Assembly (NCBI GenBank): GCA_027625915.1
Contig: JANTQA010000023.1
Coordinates: forward strand, 15,872,001-15,936,000
DNA length: 64,000 bases
Direction: 5' to 3'
From: Anaeramoeba flamelloides
Lineage: Eukaryota > Metamonada > Anaeramoebidae
Position numbers and translations under genes: made by a program. Under the pieces are notes generated by a model, which did no database searches, was not told the origin of the DNA, and saw only the letters and a list, made by a program, of their open reading frames with translations. Shown in pieces: positions 10,693 to 23,844 of this stretch. How positions within the stretch are numbered: the stretch's first letter is position 1; each line of letters starts with the position of its first letter.

Positions 10693-11962
10693 TTAACAAC
10701 AACCGCCACCTGATCTTTTTGGTTTTTCGCTTAAATTGACTGAATTTTCAATAGTTGGGGTTTCAACTTGAGAATTGTCAAAGAGGTTTTGTTTAACAAT
10801 TTTTGTAAGTTCTAAGAAAGACTCGTCAACATTCATATTAGTCTTTGCAGATGTTCCATAAAAAGGGATTCCATATTCATTTGCAAGCTCTTCTCCTCTC
10901 TTGTCATCAACAACCCTTTCTGTGGTAAGATCTGCTTTATTGGCAACTAGCATTTTACATACATTTTCACTTGCGTGTGTTTCAATGTTTTTGATCCAAT
11001 TTCGGACATTTAAAAAGGATTTTTCATTTGTGACATCATAAACAAGAATAATTCCCATAGCTCCTCGGTAGTAGGCTTTACGTTTTTAGTGAGAGAATTT
11101 GAATGAAAAAAGAAAAAAAAAAAAAATAATTTCAACTAAACACCTTTTTAAAAACTCTCACCAACAATGTGGTGCTTATCAAAACAAATATAATAATAAA
11201 ATAAAAAAAAATAAAAAAATAAAAAATATATAACAAAACGAACCTGTTGTAATTGTTCGAAATCTTTCTTGTCCTGCAGTATCCTGTTTAAGGTTAGAAA
11301 AGAGAAAAAGAAAAGAGAAGCATTCGAAAAAGAAAAAGAAAAGAAAAAATAAAAAACAAAAATAAAAATATTAAAAAAAATAAATAAAAAAGAGAAAGGA
11401 TCAAAGTAAGATCGTCCAAAAATAATACTTACCCAAACTTGGATTTTGATTTTTTTTCCGTCCATCTCAACATTTCTAATTTTAAAGTCAATTCTATTAA
11501 TAATTTCAAAACAGAAAAAGGATTGTTTAAAGTTGGAAAAATCTAAAAAAAATAAATAAATCAAAAAAAAAAAAATAAATAAATACCCAATTGTTGTGAT
11601 GAAACTTGGTGTGAAGCTATCTTCCTTTTCAATGGCAAATACGCAAATAAATAAAAAAAAAAAAAGTTTAGTCGAAATTTTAATAAAAAAGAAAAAGAAA
11701 AAAAAAGGATCTTATGTATAAAAGAAAAACATACAGCAAAACGTAATAAAAGACTACTTTTCCCAACACCTATTATTTTCACAGAACAAAATTAAATAAG
11801 AAATTACATAAATAAAAGTTTGGTGGGGGATTAATAAGAAATCAGAAAGATATTTTTGGTGAAACCAGAGGACAAGAGAATAAAGAAAGAAAATTAATAA
11901 GTACCAGAATCACCAATCATTAAAAGTTTAATTAAGTAATCATAATTTTGTGTTTTAGACAT
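10693..11962 (-). CDS. Rab8/Sec4-like small GTPase, six exons
   Basis: Exons on the minus strand: 11905-11962, 11735-11769, 11587-11624, 11433-11493, 11244-11283, 10693-11075. They give 615 nt and 204 residues. All five introns (93-168 nt) are GT-AG. Motifs: P-loop GDSGVGKS (17-24), switch I TTIG with IGIDFKIR (43-50), WDTAGQE (64-70), NKAD (123-126), SAK (153-155) and a C-terminal CC (203-204) for double geranylgeranylation. IGIDFKIR plus [13 protein letters not shown] is the pattern of the Rab8/Rab10/Sec4 group, which drives post-Golgi exocytosis and actin-linked membrane growth; Rab1 is the nearest alternative. Residue 125 is Ala where most Rabs have Cys or Val, which is tolerated. The catalytic Gln of switch II is present. 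Length is normal. Confidence 0.92.
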
Positions 11963-12991
11963 TTTTGGGTTGAATAAGTTTGATAAATCTATTTATAAAT
12001 ATTTCTTCAAGGAAAAGTAATAAAAATGAAAATAAATTCCAAAATTGTAAAATTTCCAAATATAATAAAAAACTTTGTTGGTTGAGGAAATAGACACAGT
12101 GTTCATTTTCTTTTTCTTTTGTATTTCCTTATCAAATAATTATGAATTGAAAATATTTTTTTGTTACTTCAAAACACGTGTAACATTCAATTGAGAATCA
12201 AGAAAAAACTGACAATTATTTGTCTTGACTCTTTTTTAATAATTTTGGTTATTCCAACCTGTTTTTTAAATAAAAATTTTGTTAAAATAGCCTCATCTCT
12301 GACTTTAAGATCTCAGAACTCAAACTGGTTTAGAGTCGGTATAATATTCCAAGCAAAATTGAATTACAAATCAGCGCATTATGGTTTTCCATTTTATGAT
12401 ATTTTTTTTAAGTGATCTTTTGAAATAATTAGGTTTTTTTGAACTAAAAAATACTTTTAAGGACGAAGACACTAAAAAAATTTCTAATTAACAATGTAAA
12501 ACCCTACCTTTTATTTTTGGTTTAATTAATTATTATCCAGATTTAACAGATGAAATATTTTGTTAATTGACCAAGTAGTTTTTTTTAACTAAATTTAAAT
12601 GAGATTGAGAAAGTTTTTTGCCTATAGCAAAGATTTGAAAACCGGTTTATTATTAATATTAAACATATTTCCAGACAAGGAATCCTAAATAAGAAATTGA
12701 TCAAAAAAAAAATACTAGAGACTAGTGTTTTAAAACTTTTTTCTTTGTTGCATTTTTTTTCTAATTTTCTTTTCTTTATATTAAGAAAAGTTATTTCAGA
12801 ATTATAATAGTATCTAATTTTTGACTAATATAAAAAAGTAAAAATAAGGATAGTGTTTGGCGCAAAAGGGGGTAATTTTGTTGAATCATTTCTCTTGAAT
12901 AATAAAAAAAAAAAATTAAAGAATAAATGATTAAATAAATTTGCCATACTTTTTTGAAAATAGCATATTTTTCTTTAAAAAATATATAAAC
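11963..12991. other. intergenic, 5' flank of the Rab gene
   Basis: About 1 kb upstream of the Rab start. A frame at 12161-12415 is Phe/Ile/Asn-rich and has no family resemblance. No motif stands out. Confidence 0.4.
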
Positions 12992-13674
12992 TTAAGGGTC
13001 TAGTCATTTACCATGAAAAGGCACCATACTCAAGTGGTGACCTGAGACCAAAAAGGGTATTGTGAAATAGGCCTTCTTTTGGTTGACAAAATTCAAATAA
13101 CAAAAAAAAAATTCCATAGGATCTCTTTGACAAAAAATTAAACCAAGAAAAAAAGTTCTCAATTTCAAAAAATCAAAATTTAAAAAAAAAATTCATCTTT
13201 TCTCATTTTCTTTTTCAAAAGAGGTTAAATTTCTTTAATTTGGAACAAATTGATTTCTTGTATTTCGCAATCAATTTTATTCGATTTAGTCTGATTTGTG
13301 GCCATTTTAAAACCCTCTCAATTTGACCAAGTAAGGATTAGGTAATAGTCTTACAATAAAAATAACTCATTTGAAAAAAGAAAAAAAAGAAAAAAAAAGT
13401 CACCAAGATCTCAAAAAGTGCCCAAGAGCGACACTTCAAAACTGACATAGTTGTTTTCAGAATTGTAATTCACGACCATTCTAATTGGAAATTGAGTGTC
13501 GCTCTTTGGTGCTTTTTTCTAAAAATGTCCTCATTTTTGGTTGTTGATTTTTGGAGATCGATCGTACATCATAGGTTGGTTGGTTTTTGATTGGCGATAG
13601 GTACTGATAAAATCACTAAAAAGTTTTTTTCCATTTCAGAATAAAAAATTTCACCGTAATGACTCAACCCTTAA
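12992..13674. mobile_element. TTAA-flanked TIR element, family C copy 2
   Basis: Left end TTAAGGGTCTAGTCATTTAC, right end reading TGACTCAACCCTTAA. It is the reverse complement of the element at 3369-4054 and nearly the same length (683 vs about 686 bp). Best conserved is the inner block around TTGAGTGTCGCTCTTTGG. No coding frame. Confidence 0.7.
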
Positions 13675-14739
13675 TTCCAAAAAAATTGACACAGTTTAAA
13701 CAGTTAATATGATAACAATACCACATTTTAAATTCAATTTGGAAATAATTTTGATTTTACAAACTATTTCATTTTTTGTCTTTAGTGTTTTGTTTTCAAT
13801 ATCTTTTATTTAGTTATGTAATTTTTTTTTTTTTTTTTTTTTTTGATCTCTAATTTTTTTTCAATGATTGATAGAAGGTTAGTGTTGAAATTTTAAAGAG
13901 AAAAACCAAATACAATTGGTTGATGGTGTCTTATCATTTGATCGGTCAATAATTGTTGGTGGAATTTTAACATATTTACCAGTACAGTTTTCGTTCGGCT
14001 CATTTCCTTATTTCGGACACCCATTATTTTTTATTTTTGTGTTTTATCTATTTTTATTTTATTTGGTTAAAAATGATTACTTATAAAAAAATTCATTATG
14101 GGTAACTTAAATATAGTTTTATATAAAGTATATACAAATAAATATAAAAAGTATTGTTTTTATTCTAAAATTTACATGTTTTTGACTTTTTTTTTTTTTC
14201 TTTTAATATTTTTTTTTTATACTTTTAATTAAAGATAAGAAAATAAGATAATAAGAAATTAAAGTTTCTAATTTTGATAGTAAGGTACCAAAGATAAAAA
14301 AAGACATTTTTTTTTACTTTCTGATTATATATATATATATATGATATTTATTTTAATTTATTGTGAATATGATACTAATACAGTGTATACAATCGAATTC
14401 TTCCAAATAGTGTATTACATAAACAGCTGGATATTATTATAGTTTTTTTTCTTTTCAAAACCTTCATTAGTATTAACATAAAAAGAAATAAATATCACTG
14501 CATTCGGTATTTTGGGGGTATAATAAAAACTTTAACAAAACATAAACCTTTTTTGAAGTTTTTTATTATTATTATTTTTATTTTAATCTATATTCTTTCT
14601 CTTTTTGATAATCTTTTTATTGTCATTGTCAAAAAAAAAGTTTTTTTATATTTACATTTTTTAAAAAATTCTATCAGCTGTGATATAGTCTAGACTATAT
14701 CGTGGCTAGGATAAAAAAGTTTAAATAAATTTTCGATTC
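13675..14739. other. intergenic with a solo Tc1-type end
   Basis: No gene. Around 13995-14105 the reverse strand matches the inner and right part of the 52407-52622 MITE (TTTTTATAAGTAATCATTTT and GGGTGTCCGAAA), so a decayed MITE fragment is likely. A (TA)n run lies near 14326-14343. Confidence 0.4.
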
Positions 14740-15060
14740 CAGTTAAGTGTCTTAGAGGTCCTTTAAGTTCCTAGGTTTTCTTCTAATTTAAGAAATAAAA
14801 ATGAAATATCTGAAATTTTTTTTTTATTTTAAAAATTAAAAAAAAAAAATAACAGCGGTTTTCTTGAGATTTTCTGTTTTATAAGTGAAATTTATTTATT
14901 TTACAAAGAAACAAAAAACTCAAGTAAACCAAATAAAACTACACCAGAATTCAAAAGAATATACGAAAGACTTTGGCTTTGCTCAATTCTTTTAAATTCT
15001 GAAAAAGCTAAAGTTGTGTTTTTTTTTTAATTTGAGAAATAAGACTAAATTTTATTTAAT
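14740..15060. repeat. hairpin (family E) repeat block
   Basis: Starts with CCTAGGTTTTCTTCTAATTT-type sequence and contains the hairpin 14943-15008, in which ACCAGAATTCAAAAGAAT faces ATTCTTTTAAATTCTG. The same module recurs at 15381-15450, 31185-31253, 36538-36592, 36721-36790 and 36881-36952. Confidence 0.65.
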
Positions 15061-15065
15061 TTTAT

Positions 15066-15320
15066 ATAAATTCGGGAACCCAGCCCCCCACTCTGGGAGT
15101 TGTGGAATACCAATTATTAATCACGGACTGTGGAATTTTTATCTATAATTGATAATATTTCTATGGGTTTTTACTCTTCCCGTGTATTCCGTATGTGGAT
15201 AGTTTCTAATTTGTCCATGAAAATGATAAATTTTTTTTTTATATTTATTTTAATTATTTTTCTTCTTCTCTTTTTTTTATTTGATGATTTTTCTTTAATT
15301 ACTCCTTTCTATAAATAATA
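15066..15320 (+). mobile_element. LINE-like 3' tail, family D copy 2
   Basis: Matches the tail at 4493-4755, sharing TTCGGG, GTGGAATACCAATTATTAAT, GGATAGTTTCTAATTT and a final run of A/AAT. No protein part is attached: an extreme 5' truncation. Confidence 0.6.
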
Positions 15321-15380
15321 AAAAAAAAAATTATTTAATTTTTTATTTATTAATCAAATTAAATAAAAAATCGATAAAAG

Positions 15381-15450
15381 TACCTAGGTTTTTCAGAATA
15401 TGAAAGAATTTAATAAAATCAAGGATTTTACCCAATTCTTTAAAATAAAG
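15381..15450. repeat. family E hairpin
   Basis: CCTAGGTTTTTCAGAATATG, AAAGAATTTAATAAAATC, then GATTTTACCCAATTCTTT: a stem-loop of the same module seen elsewhere in the window. Confidence 0.6.
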
Positions 15451-16649
15451 GAAAAAAAATAACGGTATACACATAATAATTTCATTGGAATAGCCCTCTT
15501 CAAAAAAAAAAGATAAATTAATAAATTAGTAATTTCCTATTAATTTTTGCATTTGTTTGATTTCAAATATAAACATATTTATGGAATCTCGTTTATTATA
15601 CCATAAAGATTGTATAATTCCAAAAATGACAATTTTAATTTTTAAAAATTAAACCTTTACTTTGATCATACTCTTTAAGTCAAAAATCATAACGAAGAAT
15701 AACAAAAATTGGATCTCAAAAAAATTAAAAATAAAAAAAAATGGACAAAAATCTTCTTTGATTTTTTCCATTCAGTTATCTCATTCTTTGTAAAAAGAAA
15801 TTTCTATTTGATATACACAATTGATATTATTAAAAACAACATTTAATAAAGTTTCTAAGATTTTTTTGATCTTTTATTTCAACTGCAAAAATATAAAAAC
15901 ACCCTCTAAAAGAATAAATAATAGTGGTTTTGATGATATCATGTTTAATTAACAATATAGTTACAAAAATCGTAATAATTTTTATCAAATTACGATATTT
16001 TAACAAATCAGGTTTTTCAATATGATCACGATATTCTGTAAAATCGCGAAAATTATTATAAAATGGTGATAAATGACAAAATATCTCAATTAAAAGGTAA
16101 TCGTGATATAATAGTTTATGATCTTTTTGGGTTAATCAGCAATATTTTTACAAAGAAAAATTTTGTTGATCAAAAAACTGATTAGGTAAAAAAATATTCT
16201 TTTGAATAAACAACAAAAAAGATTCTTGATTCAATCAAGGGTCAGATCAAAGAGTTTTATTGTGTTTTCATTTGATTTGTTTGACAAACTTATCGATCAT
16301 TTTATGTCAAAAAAATCAGAACGGAAGATAAACGAATATTTTCCCAGTTAATCGTGGTGTTGGAAATTGTCTTGGGTAATTAGCTTCTAAAACAACCGGC
16401 CCTTTAGATGTTCTTTAAAGAATGTGTTCTTGGATGAAAACATTTTCAATATTCTCTGAAAGTTCAAAAGAATTGGATAACTTTTCAAAAACTTTCATAA
16501 CATCCTTGAATGGGTATCACTAATTATTAATATTTTTTGTACAGTTGTTGCCTTCTTCTTTTTCTTCTTTTTATTGGTCTGAAAACACAACTAGAGCTTA
16601 GAGGTTCTTTTTGTTAAATCACTAACCAATAAGAAGAAAAATGACTCTT
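15451..16649. other. intergenic, nothing recognised
   Basis: A/T-rich DNA with no protein-like frame or clear repeat. Confidence 0.4.
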
Positions 16650-16848
16650 TACAGCCAGTTCCACTTTTAAGACATAAACTTTGAACTAAATTTCAGGCAC
16701 AATAAAAATCTCAAATTAAGGCACAAAAATTAAATTTTTGGAAAATAATTTGTAAAAAAAAAATTACAAATTATCTTCTTTAATTTGAGATTTTTTTGTT
16801 TATTAGATTTCCTTCAAAGTCTGTGTCTTAAAAGTGAAACTGACTGTA
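16650..16848. mobile_element. palindromic MITE, family F copy 1
   Basis: A 199-bp foldback element starting TACAGCCAGTTCCACTTTTA and ending with its reverse complement ...AAGTGAAACTGACTGTA. The two halves pair over most of their length. It matches 40300-40499. Ends of TACAG type with flanking TA suggest Tc1/mariner-driven mobility. No coding capacity. Confidence 0.8.
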
Positions 16849-17389
16849 TTCTTTTTGGCTATTTAAAATACGAAAGGTAGCAACTCCATTTTAAAAAAAC
16901 AAATCTATCTTATCTTCAAGTTTATTGTTGAAGTGGGTAATTATTAGTTTGAACATAAAATTCGTTTGAGATTTTATATTTTGTGAAAACAAAAAAATCA
17001 AAAGAAAACATTTTTTTCCACTATAAACAAACTCATTCTGTTTTATAAATGTTTTTTATCTTTCAAAACTTTCAAACACTTGAAGACAATTAAGAACGGT
17101 TGCAAACACTTTCAAACATTTTAAAAGGGGGGCAGTGTATAAAAGCCTCAAGATTTGTAAAATTCAAGAGACCCTTTTAAGTGGATTTCAAAAAAATACA
17201 TTTTCATTTTTTCTCCATAATATTAATTATCGAGATAATGTTGAATATCGCCATTTTATGATTTTTTGCAATAAAGTTGGACTAATCATGATTTTTTAAT
17301 ACTATTGTAATTTTATTGTTAATAGCTTGTAAGGATATGTTAGAGTCAAAATCTCTAATTATAAAAAAACCAAATTTAATTCTTTTTCT

Positions 17390-17690
17390 CATTAATAATT
17401 CCAAATAAAATTTTTTTCTGTTAAAGATCCAATACATTTTTTTCAAATATCAATTACTATTTTTGTTTATAATTAACCTTTGAAGAACAAATAAGAAATA
17501 AGTAGAATAATAAACATCAAAAAAAGTTGATATTGAAATGATAAAAAAAATAAAAAAACTATGGATTTCTTAAAAAAATTTGAAAAACTCAACCCCTAAG
17601 TGACATATTGAGAAAAACAACAACAAAAATGATCATTTTGATCTCAGATTGAGGATCTTAAATAAAATTCGACTAGAAATAAATATGAAA
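17390..17690. repeat. dispersed repeat family G, copy 1
   Basis: Shares order and wording with 60650-60960: CAAATATCAATTA, CTTTGAAGAA(C/T)A, GAATAAACATCAAA, ATTGAGAAAAACAACAA and a final AAATAAAATTC. Both copies are non-coding and of unknown class. Confidence 0.5.
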
Positions 17691-18431
17691 TTCTATACAA
17701 TCATTTCTACTGATTCAATTACATACGAATAGCAAGTTATTACCAAGTGACTATCGTATGTTGCAATGAAAAAAATGTTACATGAAATAAATGTATAAAA
17801 AAATTGAAAAAAAAAAAAGAAAAAATGCTAAGACAAAAAATAATAAAATTTCAGTTTGAAAATTTCCAAAATAAATTTTTCCTAATATCCATTCAAATCC
17901 TTAAAACATATATAATTCACTTCTCCACAACTGGGTACTTTGACTGAAAAATGGTTTACAAGTAAATATCAAAAAAATATCTGAGTTAAGGTTTGAAAAT
18001 ACGATAAATATTAGATTTTGTAATTTTAATAACAAATTTCATAATTAAATTAACAATATTTTTTAAAAATTTCAAAAAATAAATCAAAAATTCTCTTCAA
18101 TCATAACTTTGAAAAAACAATTTTTCCCCATACTTATTAATGTAATTAATTTTTTAATTGTCATATCAAGGTCAAAATAAGAGATGTTTTGAATAAAAAA
18201 AAAAAAAGAAGAAAGAAAAAACAAAGGAAAGTAAAAAAAATATTTTATATTATTATTTCCGTAAAATGTGTGTTTGAATCAAAATTGTCAATAAAAGAGA
18301 TCAAAGTTCAAATAATAATTAATATTTATACCAACCAAAAGAAATTTCTAATAAAATATAGTAGTAGATGAGGAGAAGTAATAATAATATAATAATCTAT
18401 GTATAAATTATATTTTTGTATTAAAAAATAA
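17691..18431. other. intergenic, 3' flank of CCT1
   Basis: No gene recognised. The Lys-rich frame at 18189-18371 comes from A-runs. Confidence 0.4.
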
Positions 18432-21400
18432 TTACATCATTCTTTCTTGTTGTTCTTCGCCTTCTTGTTGTTGTTCAGGGTAAAGTTTGACCATTTCGTC
18501 AATACGTAAAATGGTAACTGCGGCCTCTGTAGCAAATTTAAACATTTTAACTTTGGAAATTAAAGGTTCAAGAACGCCATCTTTCAGGGAATTTCTAACT
18601 TTATGTTTATCCAAGTTTAATCCTGTAAACATTAATTCTTTCTTGTTTTCCTTTTGTGCAGTATTATGGGATGCACGTAAATTGGAAACTAATTCAATTG
18701 AATCACAGGCGCCATTGACTGCTAAAGTTTTTGGGATAACTAAAAGAGATTCGGCAAATTGGGCGATGGCAAGTTGTTCTTTGGATTCAAGTGTTTTGGA
18801 GAATTTTTCTAAATAAATTGAAAGTGCGGTTTCCACGGCACCAGCACCGGGCACAACATAATTTGATTCTAAAGTCTTACTGACAACACAAATGGCATCA
18901 TGCATTGATCTATGGACTTCGTCAAGCATAAAGCGATTTGGTCCACGGAGAATAATTGATCTGCTTTTGGATGTTTTACATTTTCTAAATACAAGTAATT
19001 CTTGATCAGATACAAATTCTTGGACAACGCTCTCGGCGGTACCAAGCATTGATTCATCAAATGATTCTTCTCCTTCAAGATCAGCTAATGATATTAAAAT
19101 TGGTGCTCCGGTTGCTTTGGATAATTGGGCAAGATCGCTTCTGTTACAATGCCTAACACCAATTGCACCTGCTCTTTCGAAATATTTTAAACTATAAAAT
19201 TTAATTTAAAGATTTTTAAAAAAGATTTGAAGAAAGATTTAAATTGTAGGTATTGTTTGTATGTTATTTGACTTTGTGAGTATTTAATGAGAGAAAGACC
19301 TTTAAAGTTATTTTGAAAAAAAAAATTTTAAAGATCGAGTTGAAAAAAAATTGGTTGTTTAAAATTTGGTTAATTGAATTTCCTGTACTAAAGTGTGTTT
19401 TATCAAACTCTTTCAGAAAAGTATGAAATTTTACATTTAATTAAAAAGAAGATTATGTGCTTTATTGGGATTAGAGGTATATTTGATAATTATGAAAATA
19501 TTTTACGATTATAAGAATATTGTAAAATTATAAGAATGTTTTTTAATCTATGAAAATGAATTCTCATATTAAATATCATAAATTCAAAAAAAAAAAAAAT
19601 TTTAAACAATTTCCAAAATTGGTAATAAAATTAATGATTTAATTATTGAGAATAAAAAAATTAATTACAATCCATTTTTTTTAAAATAAATCCGAATTTT
19701 TAATCTTTAATTACAAAAATTTTTCTTTTGTATTGACTTGTAATAAACTAAAAAGTCGAATTTAATTGTTTTTTTTTCTAAACAACTTTATTCAAAGAAA
19801 TGATTTTAATGGTATTTAATCATTACAAAAATTTTAAAGCAATATTAAAAATGAAAAAACATTTTTTAATACTAATTTCTAAAAATTATTTTTAAAGTTC
19901 AAAAAATTAGAAATTTAATAAAATTAACCATACAGATTAAAGAATTCACAATAATAATAGTGCATTATTAGATCAATTTTCTTTGTTTTTTTTTTTGGAA
20001 AGATATAATATTTATATTTAAATAAAGTTAATGTCATCAATCAACCAAAAAAATTTAAAAAAAAAAGATTTAATTAAATTCTTTTTCAATTATTTGGAAA
20101 GTCATTTTAAAAAAAAGAAAAAACAAAAAATTTTGAAAAAAGTATAAAAGAAGAGGCAAAGCAATATATTGAACATTTTTTAAAACTTTCTGATTTCAGC
20201 TTGTTTAAAATTACAAGTGCATTAATTTTTAGATTTTTGAAAAAAATTAAAAATTTGTTCAATGTTATAATGTTGTAAAAAAATGTAGTTGATTAAATTT
20301 AAAAAGTAAAAATTTACGGCATTCTTATGTGTAAAAATGAATAAAATTCATATTAATTAAATTTTTGATTATTGAACAATAAAAGAAATAATTGATATAT
20401 TACGAAATTTTGTTTCAGTTTCATTTGTTTAAATTCATATAAAAGTATTCATTTATTATTATTATGAATTGTATTACGAATTAATTTATTAAAAAATAAA
20501 TTATTATTTTTTAGGACAATTCGAAAATAAAAAAAAAATAATTTTTTAGTAATTTTGATTTAAATGTTTAAATGAAAAAATTAATTTATTTTTTCTAAAT
20601 TCGATATTTGTTTATATCTGTTTTAAAAAAGGTGAGTTGTAAAAAATTTAAAAAGTTTGTTCAAAGTTTTTTAATCAGATTAAAAACAGTTTGATCAAGA
20701 CTTTTTAAAACTATTTTTACTCACTTTTTTAAAACAACGTTAATAGCTTGAACTTTTATTTTTTAAATTCAATTGGAAAACTAATTTTGAATTTTCAAAA
20801 TAATTAATATTAAAATTGACTTGAAAATATTTGTTTTTTTTTAATACTACTAAAAACGAGGAAAGACCGATTGCATGTATTTTTTTTTTCATTTCAATTT
20901 GAAGTCTTTAATAAATTCAAATTCTTCGAATGGTAAAAAAAAATTTTTTTGAATTTAAAGAATTGCAATAAAATTTGGTATATTATCAATTCTTGTAATA
21001 AAGTTTACAAAAAATATTAAAAACACACCACTTTTTCCATTAAAATTATTTGAATGTTAATTTTGAATCATAATATCAATAAATTAATAATATTTCTACA
21101 AGTATTATTTTTTCGGTTCTATTTGTTAAATTTTCTTTGTTTGTTGGGTACAATAAAAATAATAATAAAAAAAAAATCTAAAATATACCATTCAGTTGCA
21201 ATACTTCCTGTTGTTAAAATTACATTTGCGCCTGCTTTGAGCATCATTTCAATTCTTTCTTTTGGAATATCTGATTCTCTTTGTCTGATTTTTTCTAATT
21301 CATCAGGGTCTTCTACTTGGACATGTACTGACAATCCCATCTTCTGTTTATTTAAACTAAAATCAAGAAGTACAATTTTTGCGTTTTCAACGGCTCTTGG

Positions 21401-23844
21401 CATTCCTTTGAATAAAAATACAATAAAAAACAACAACAATAATAATAACAGTTTAGTAAAAACATGAAGTAAAAAAATGATTTAGTAATAAATGAAAAAA
21501 AAAAAAAGGGGGCATTTAAATATTAATTTGAAGATGGAAGGTTTGTTTTTAGCTTTAATTTTAAGTTTCATCTTGTAAATCAAGAAATGATCCCAATGGT
21601 ATTCAAAAAGAAAAATATTTGTGATTCATGGATAACAATTCTTTCAAGAAGATAATAAAACATAGAATTGATTGAAAAATTAAAAGTTTGTTTTTAATCC
21701 TTTTTGGATCTCTTGAAAGAATTGTTATCCATGAATTACAAATATTTTTCTTTTTCAATAAATAAGATTGTTTAAAATGTAAACTTTATAAACTTTGCAA
21801 TTTAATATTTAGAATTATAAGCAGAACCTAATTTTTTTGTTTGGACATAAAAATTGAAAAATTGTTTTAAATGCCACACATGGCTTATAAAACAATTAAT
21901 TTAATTTTTTTTGTCTTTTTTTCGTTTTAAATTAAATCTTTTTTTTGTTTTAAATTAAATCTTTTTTTCGTTTGAAATTAAATATTTTTTTCGAGATTAT
22001 TAATAATTGAGTATTTTGTTGAATTATAATAATAAGCAACATTATGAGTTTCAATAATATTTATTATATTGAGTTGATAAAAAAAAAAAAGAAAATTTAG
22101 AAATTTCACAAAATTCTTCTTTTATAGCGGTACTGTTACTTTAAAAAAGAATTTATACAAATGTTTTTTTATGTATGAATTGGTGTAATGTATGTTGTAA
22201 TATCATTGATCATATATTTTGTGGTTTCAAAATAATCTTTGTAAAAATTTTTGAAAACATATATTTTTTGCCTTTAGTTTTTTCTTTTCACTTTTTACAG
22301 TTTAATTTATGAAATTTTGATGATTGTGAGGATCCGATCCTGTTTCAATTTATGTTTCTGGGATAATTGTGCTTTTTTTTTTTTTTCCTTTTCGGTTCTT
22401 TTTATTTTTGTGAAAAATGGAGAAATAAAAAAAATATCAAATTTCTATTACAGAAACTGTAATAAAATAATATTTGTTAAATCGTTTTTGTTATTCTAAC
22501 AACAGTTTTTAGAATTTTTTAAAATCTACACACTTTCAAATAAAGAGATTTCTAAGGCCAGAGAGATCTGAGGAGAATATATAATAATCAAAGTTTTAAT
22601 TTGATCTTAATTTCTGTATCTAAAATTTCATAAATTCTTGTATTTCAAATAGGCCTCAAATCAACAAAAAAAAAATTTAAACATTTTAATTTGAGGAATT
22701 GATCACACACTTTAATAAAGACTAGTTGTTTGGGTTCTTCAAAAAAAAAATAAAAGAAGATCCTTTGTTTTTTCTGTTTGGTTCTTTTTTTTTTGTTTTG
22801 TCCTTTTGAAAAAAAAAATTGAAACATTGTTTAGTAGACAAAGAAAATCAAATTGTATTTGTAAATTATGAAGACAATCCCAATTGACAAGATCAAAAAA
22901 AAAAAAAAAAAAAAAAAAAAAAAGCAAAGCGAATTATTTGTTTTTTTTTTAAAAAAAAAAAAATAAAGAAAAAAAAAAAAAAAGAATAAAAATCATTACC
23001 TTGTGAGGCTCTTGTACAATTAAGAGCAAACCCATTTAGCAAAATACTTTCTTTTAAACTTTTTCCATGACTTTTTAAGATATTGACAGAGCTAATTGGA
23101 TATTTATTTCCTTTTTTTCCTTGAACTTTGACTGCTGTTACTGCTTCAACAACCATTTCTGCGAAAAAGTCTGATTGCCTATATCAAAATATTTGAAGAT
23201 CCATCAATTTAAATAAATGAAAAGAAAGCAAATCAAAAATGAAAAAAAAAAATAAAAAGTAAAGAAAAGGTTTTTTTAAGAAAAAAATTAATAAAAAAAA
23301 AAAAAAAAAGAAAAAGAAAAAATTGATGAACAAGTTATTACATTCCAATAATTTTCGAGCTCATTGAAGTTTTGGCACAATTAAGAATAACTCCTTTACC
23401 AAGATCTTCTACAGACTTTGAAAGGTTTTCTTTAATAAATTTGACTGCTTGTTTTGCAGCTGTTCTATAGCCTGTGATGATATTTGTAGGATGGATACCC
23501 TTAATAATAAGATCATAAGCACCTTTTAAAAGCTCTGCAGCAATTAACACAACACTTGTTGTTCCGTCTCCTACTTCTCTGTCCTGAAGACCGGCAAGTT
23601 GAATAATCAATTTACCTGCTGGATGTTGGACGTCTAATTGGTCAAGAATTGTGGCGCCATCATTTGTGATTAATACTTCACCAATGTCATCGACAAGTAA
23701 TTTGTCCAACCCTTGTGGTCCTAAGGATGATCTGATGACATTAGCAACAGCCATAACTGCATGAAGATTGTTTTGTCTAACACGAATTCCACTATCTCTT
23801 TCTCCTGCAATAATAGCAGTTCCTGCAACAAATTGGGATTTCAT
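18432..23844 (-). CDS. CCT1: CCT1 (TCP-1 alpha), chaperonin subunit, four exons
   Basis: Exons on the minus strand: 23342-23844, 23000-23178, 21189-21405, 18432-19191. They join to 1659 nt and 552 residues, the usual CCT1 length. This is one of eight subunits of the cytosolic TRiC/CCT ring that folds actin and tubulin. Seen directly: NDGATIL (61-67) and GDGTTSVV (92-99) of the ATP site, [10 protein letters not shown] across the first junction, CLKYF formed across the third, and PGAGAVE in the C-terminal equatorial domain. These are standard CCT1 landmarks. Introns are GT-AG and very unequal: 163, 1594 and 1997 nt. The start is the first ATG before KSQFVAGTA; an upstream in-frame ATG precedes only low-complexity sequence. 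The C-terminus ends in Gln/Glu-rich residues. Paralogue identity is confident because CCT1 has distinctive DFF(A) and LKYF segments. Confidence 0.95.
21605..21756. repeat. inverted repeat within CCT1 intron 2
   Basis: About 44-bp arms (21605-21648 and 21712-21756) around GATAACAATTCTTTCAAG pair with one mismatch seen, loop about 63 nt. Could fold as a strong hairpin in the pre-mRNA; possibly a small foldback element. Confidence 0.75.

Noticed and set aside
18487-18816. 109-codon plus-strand frame in CCT1
   Set aside because: Antisense of the last CCT1 exon.
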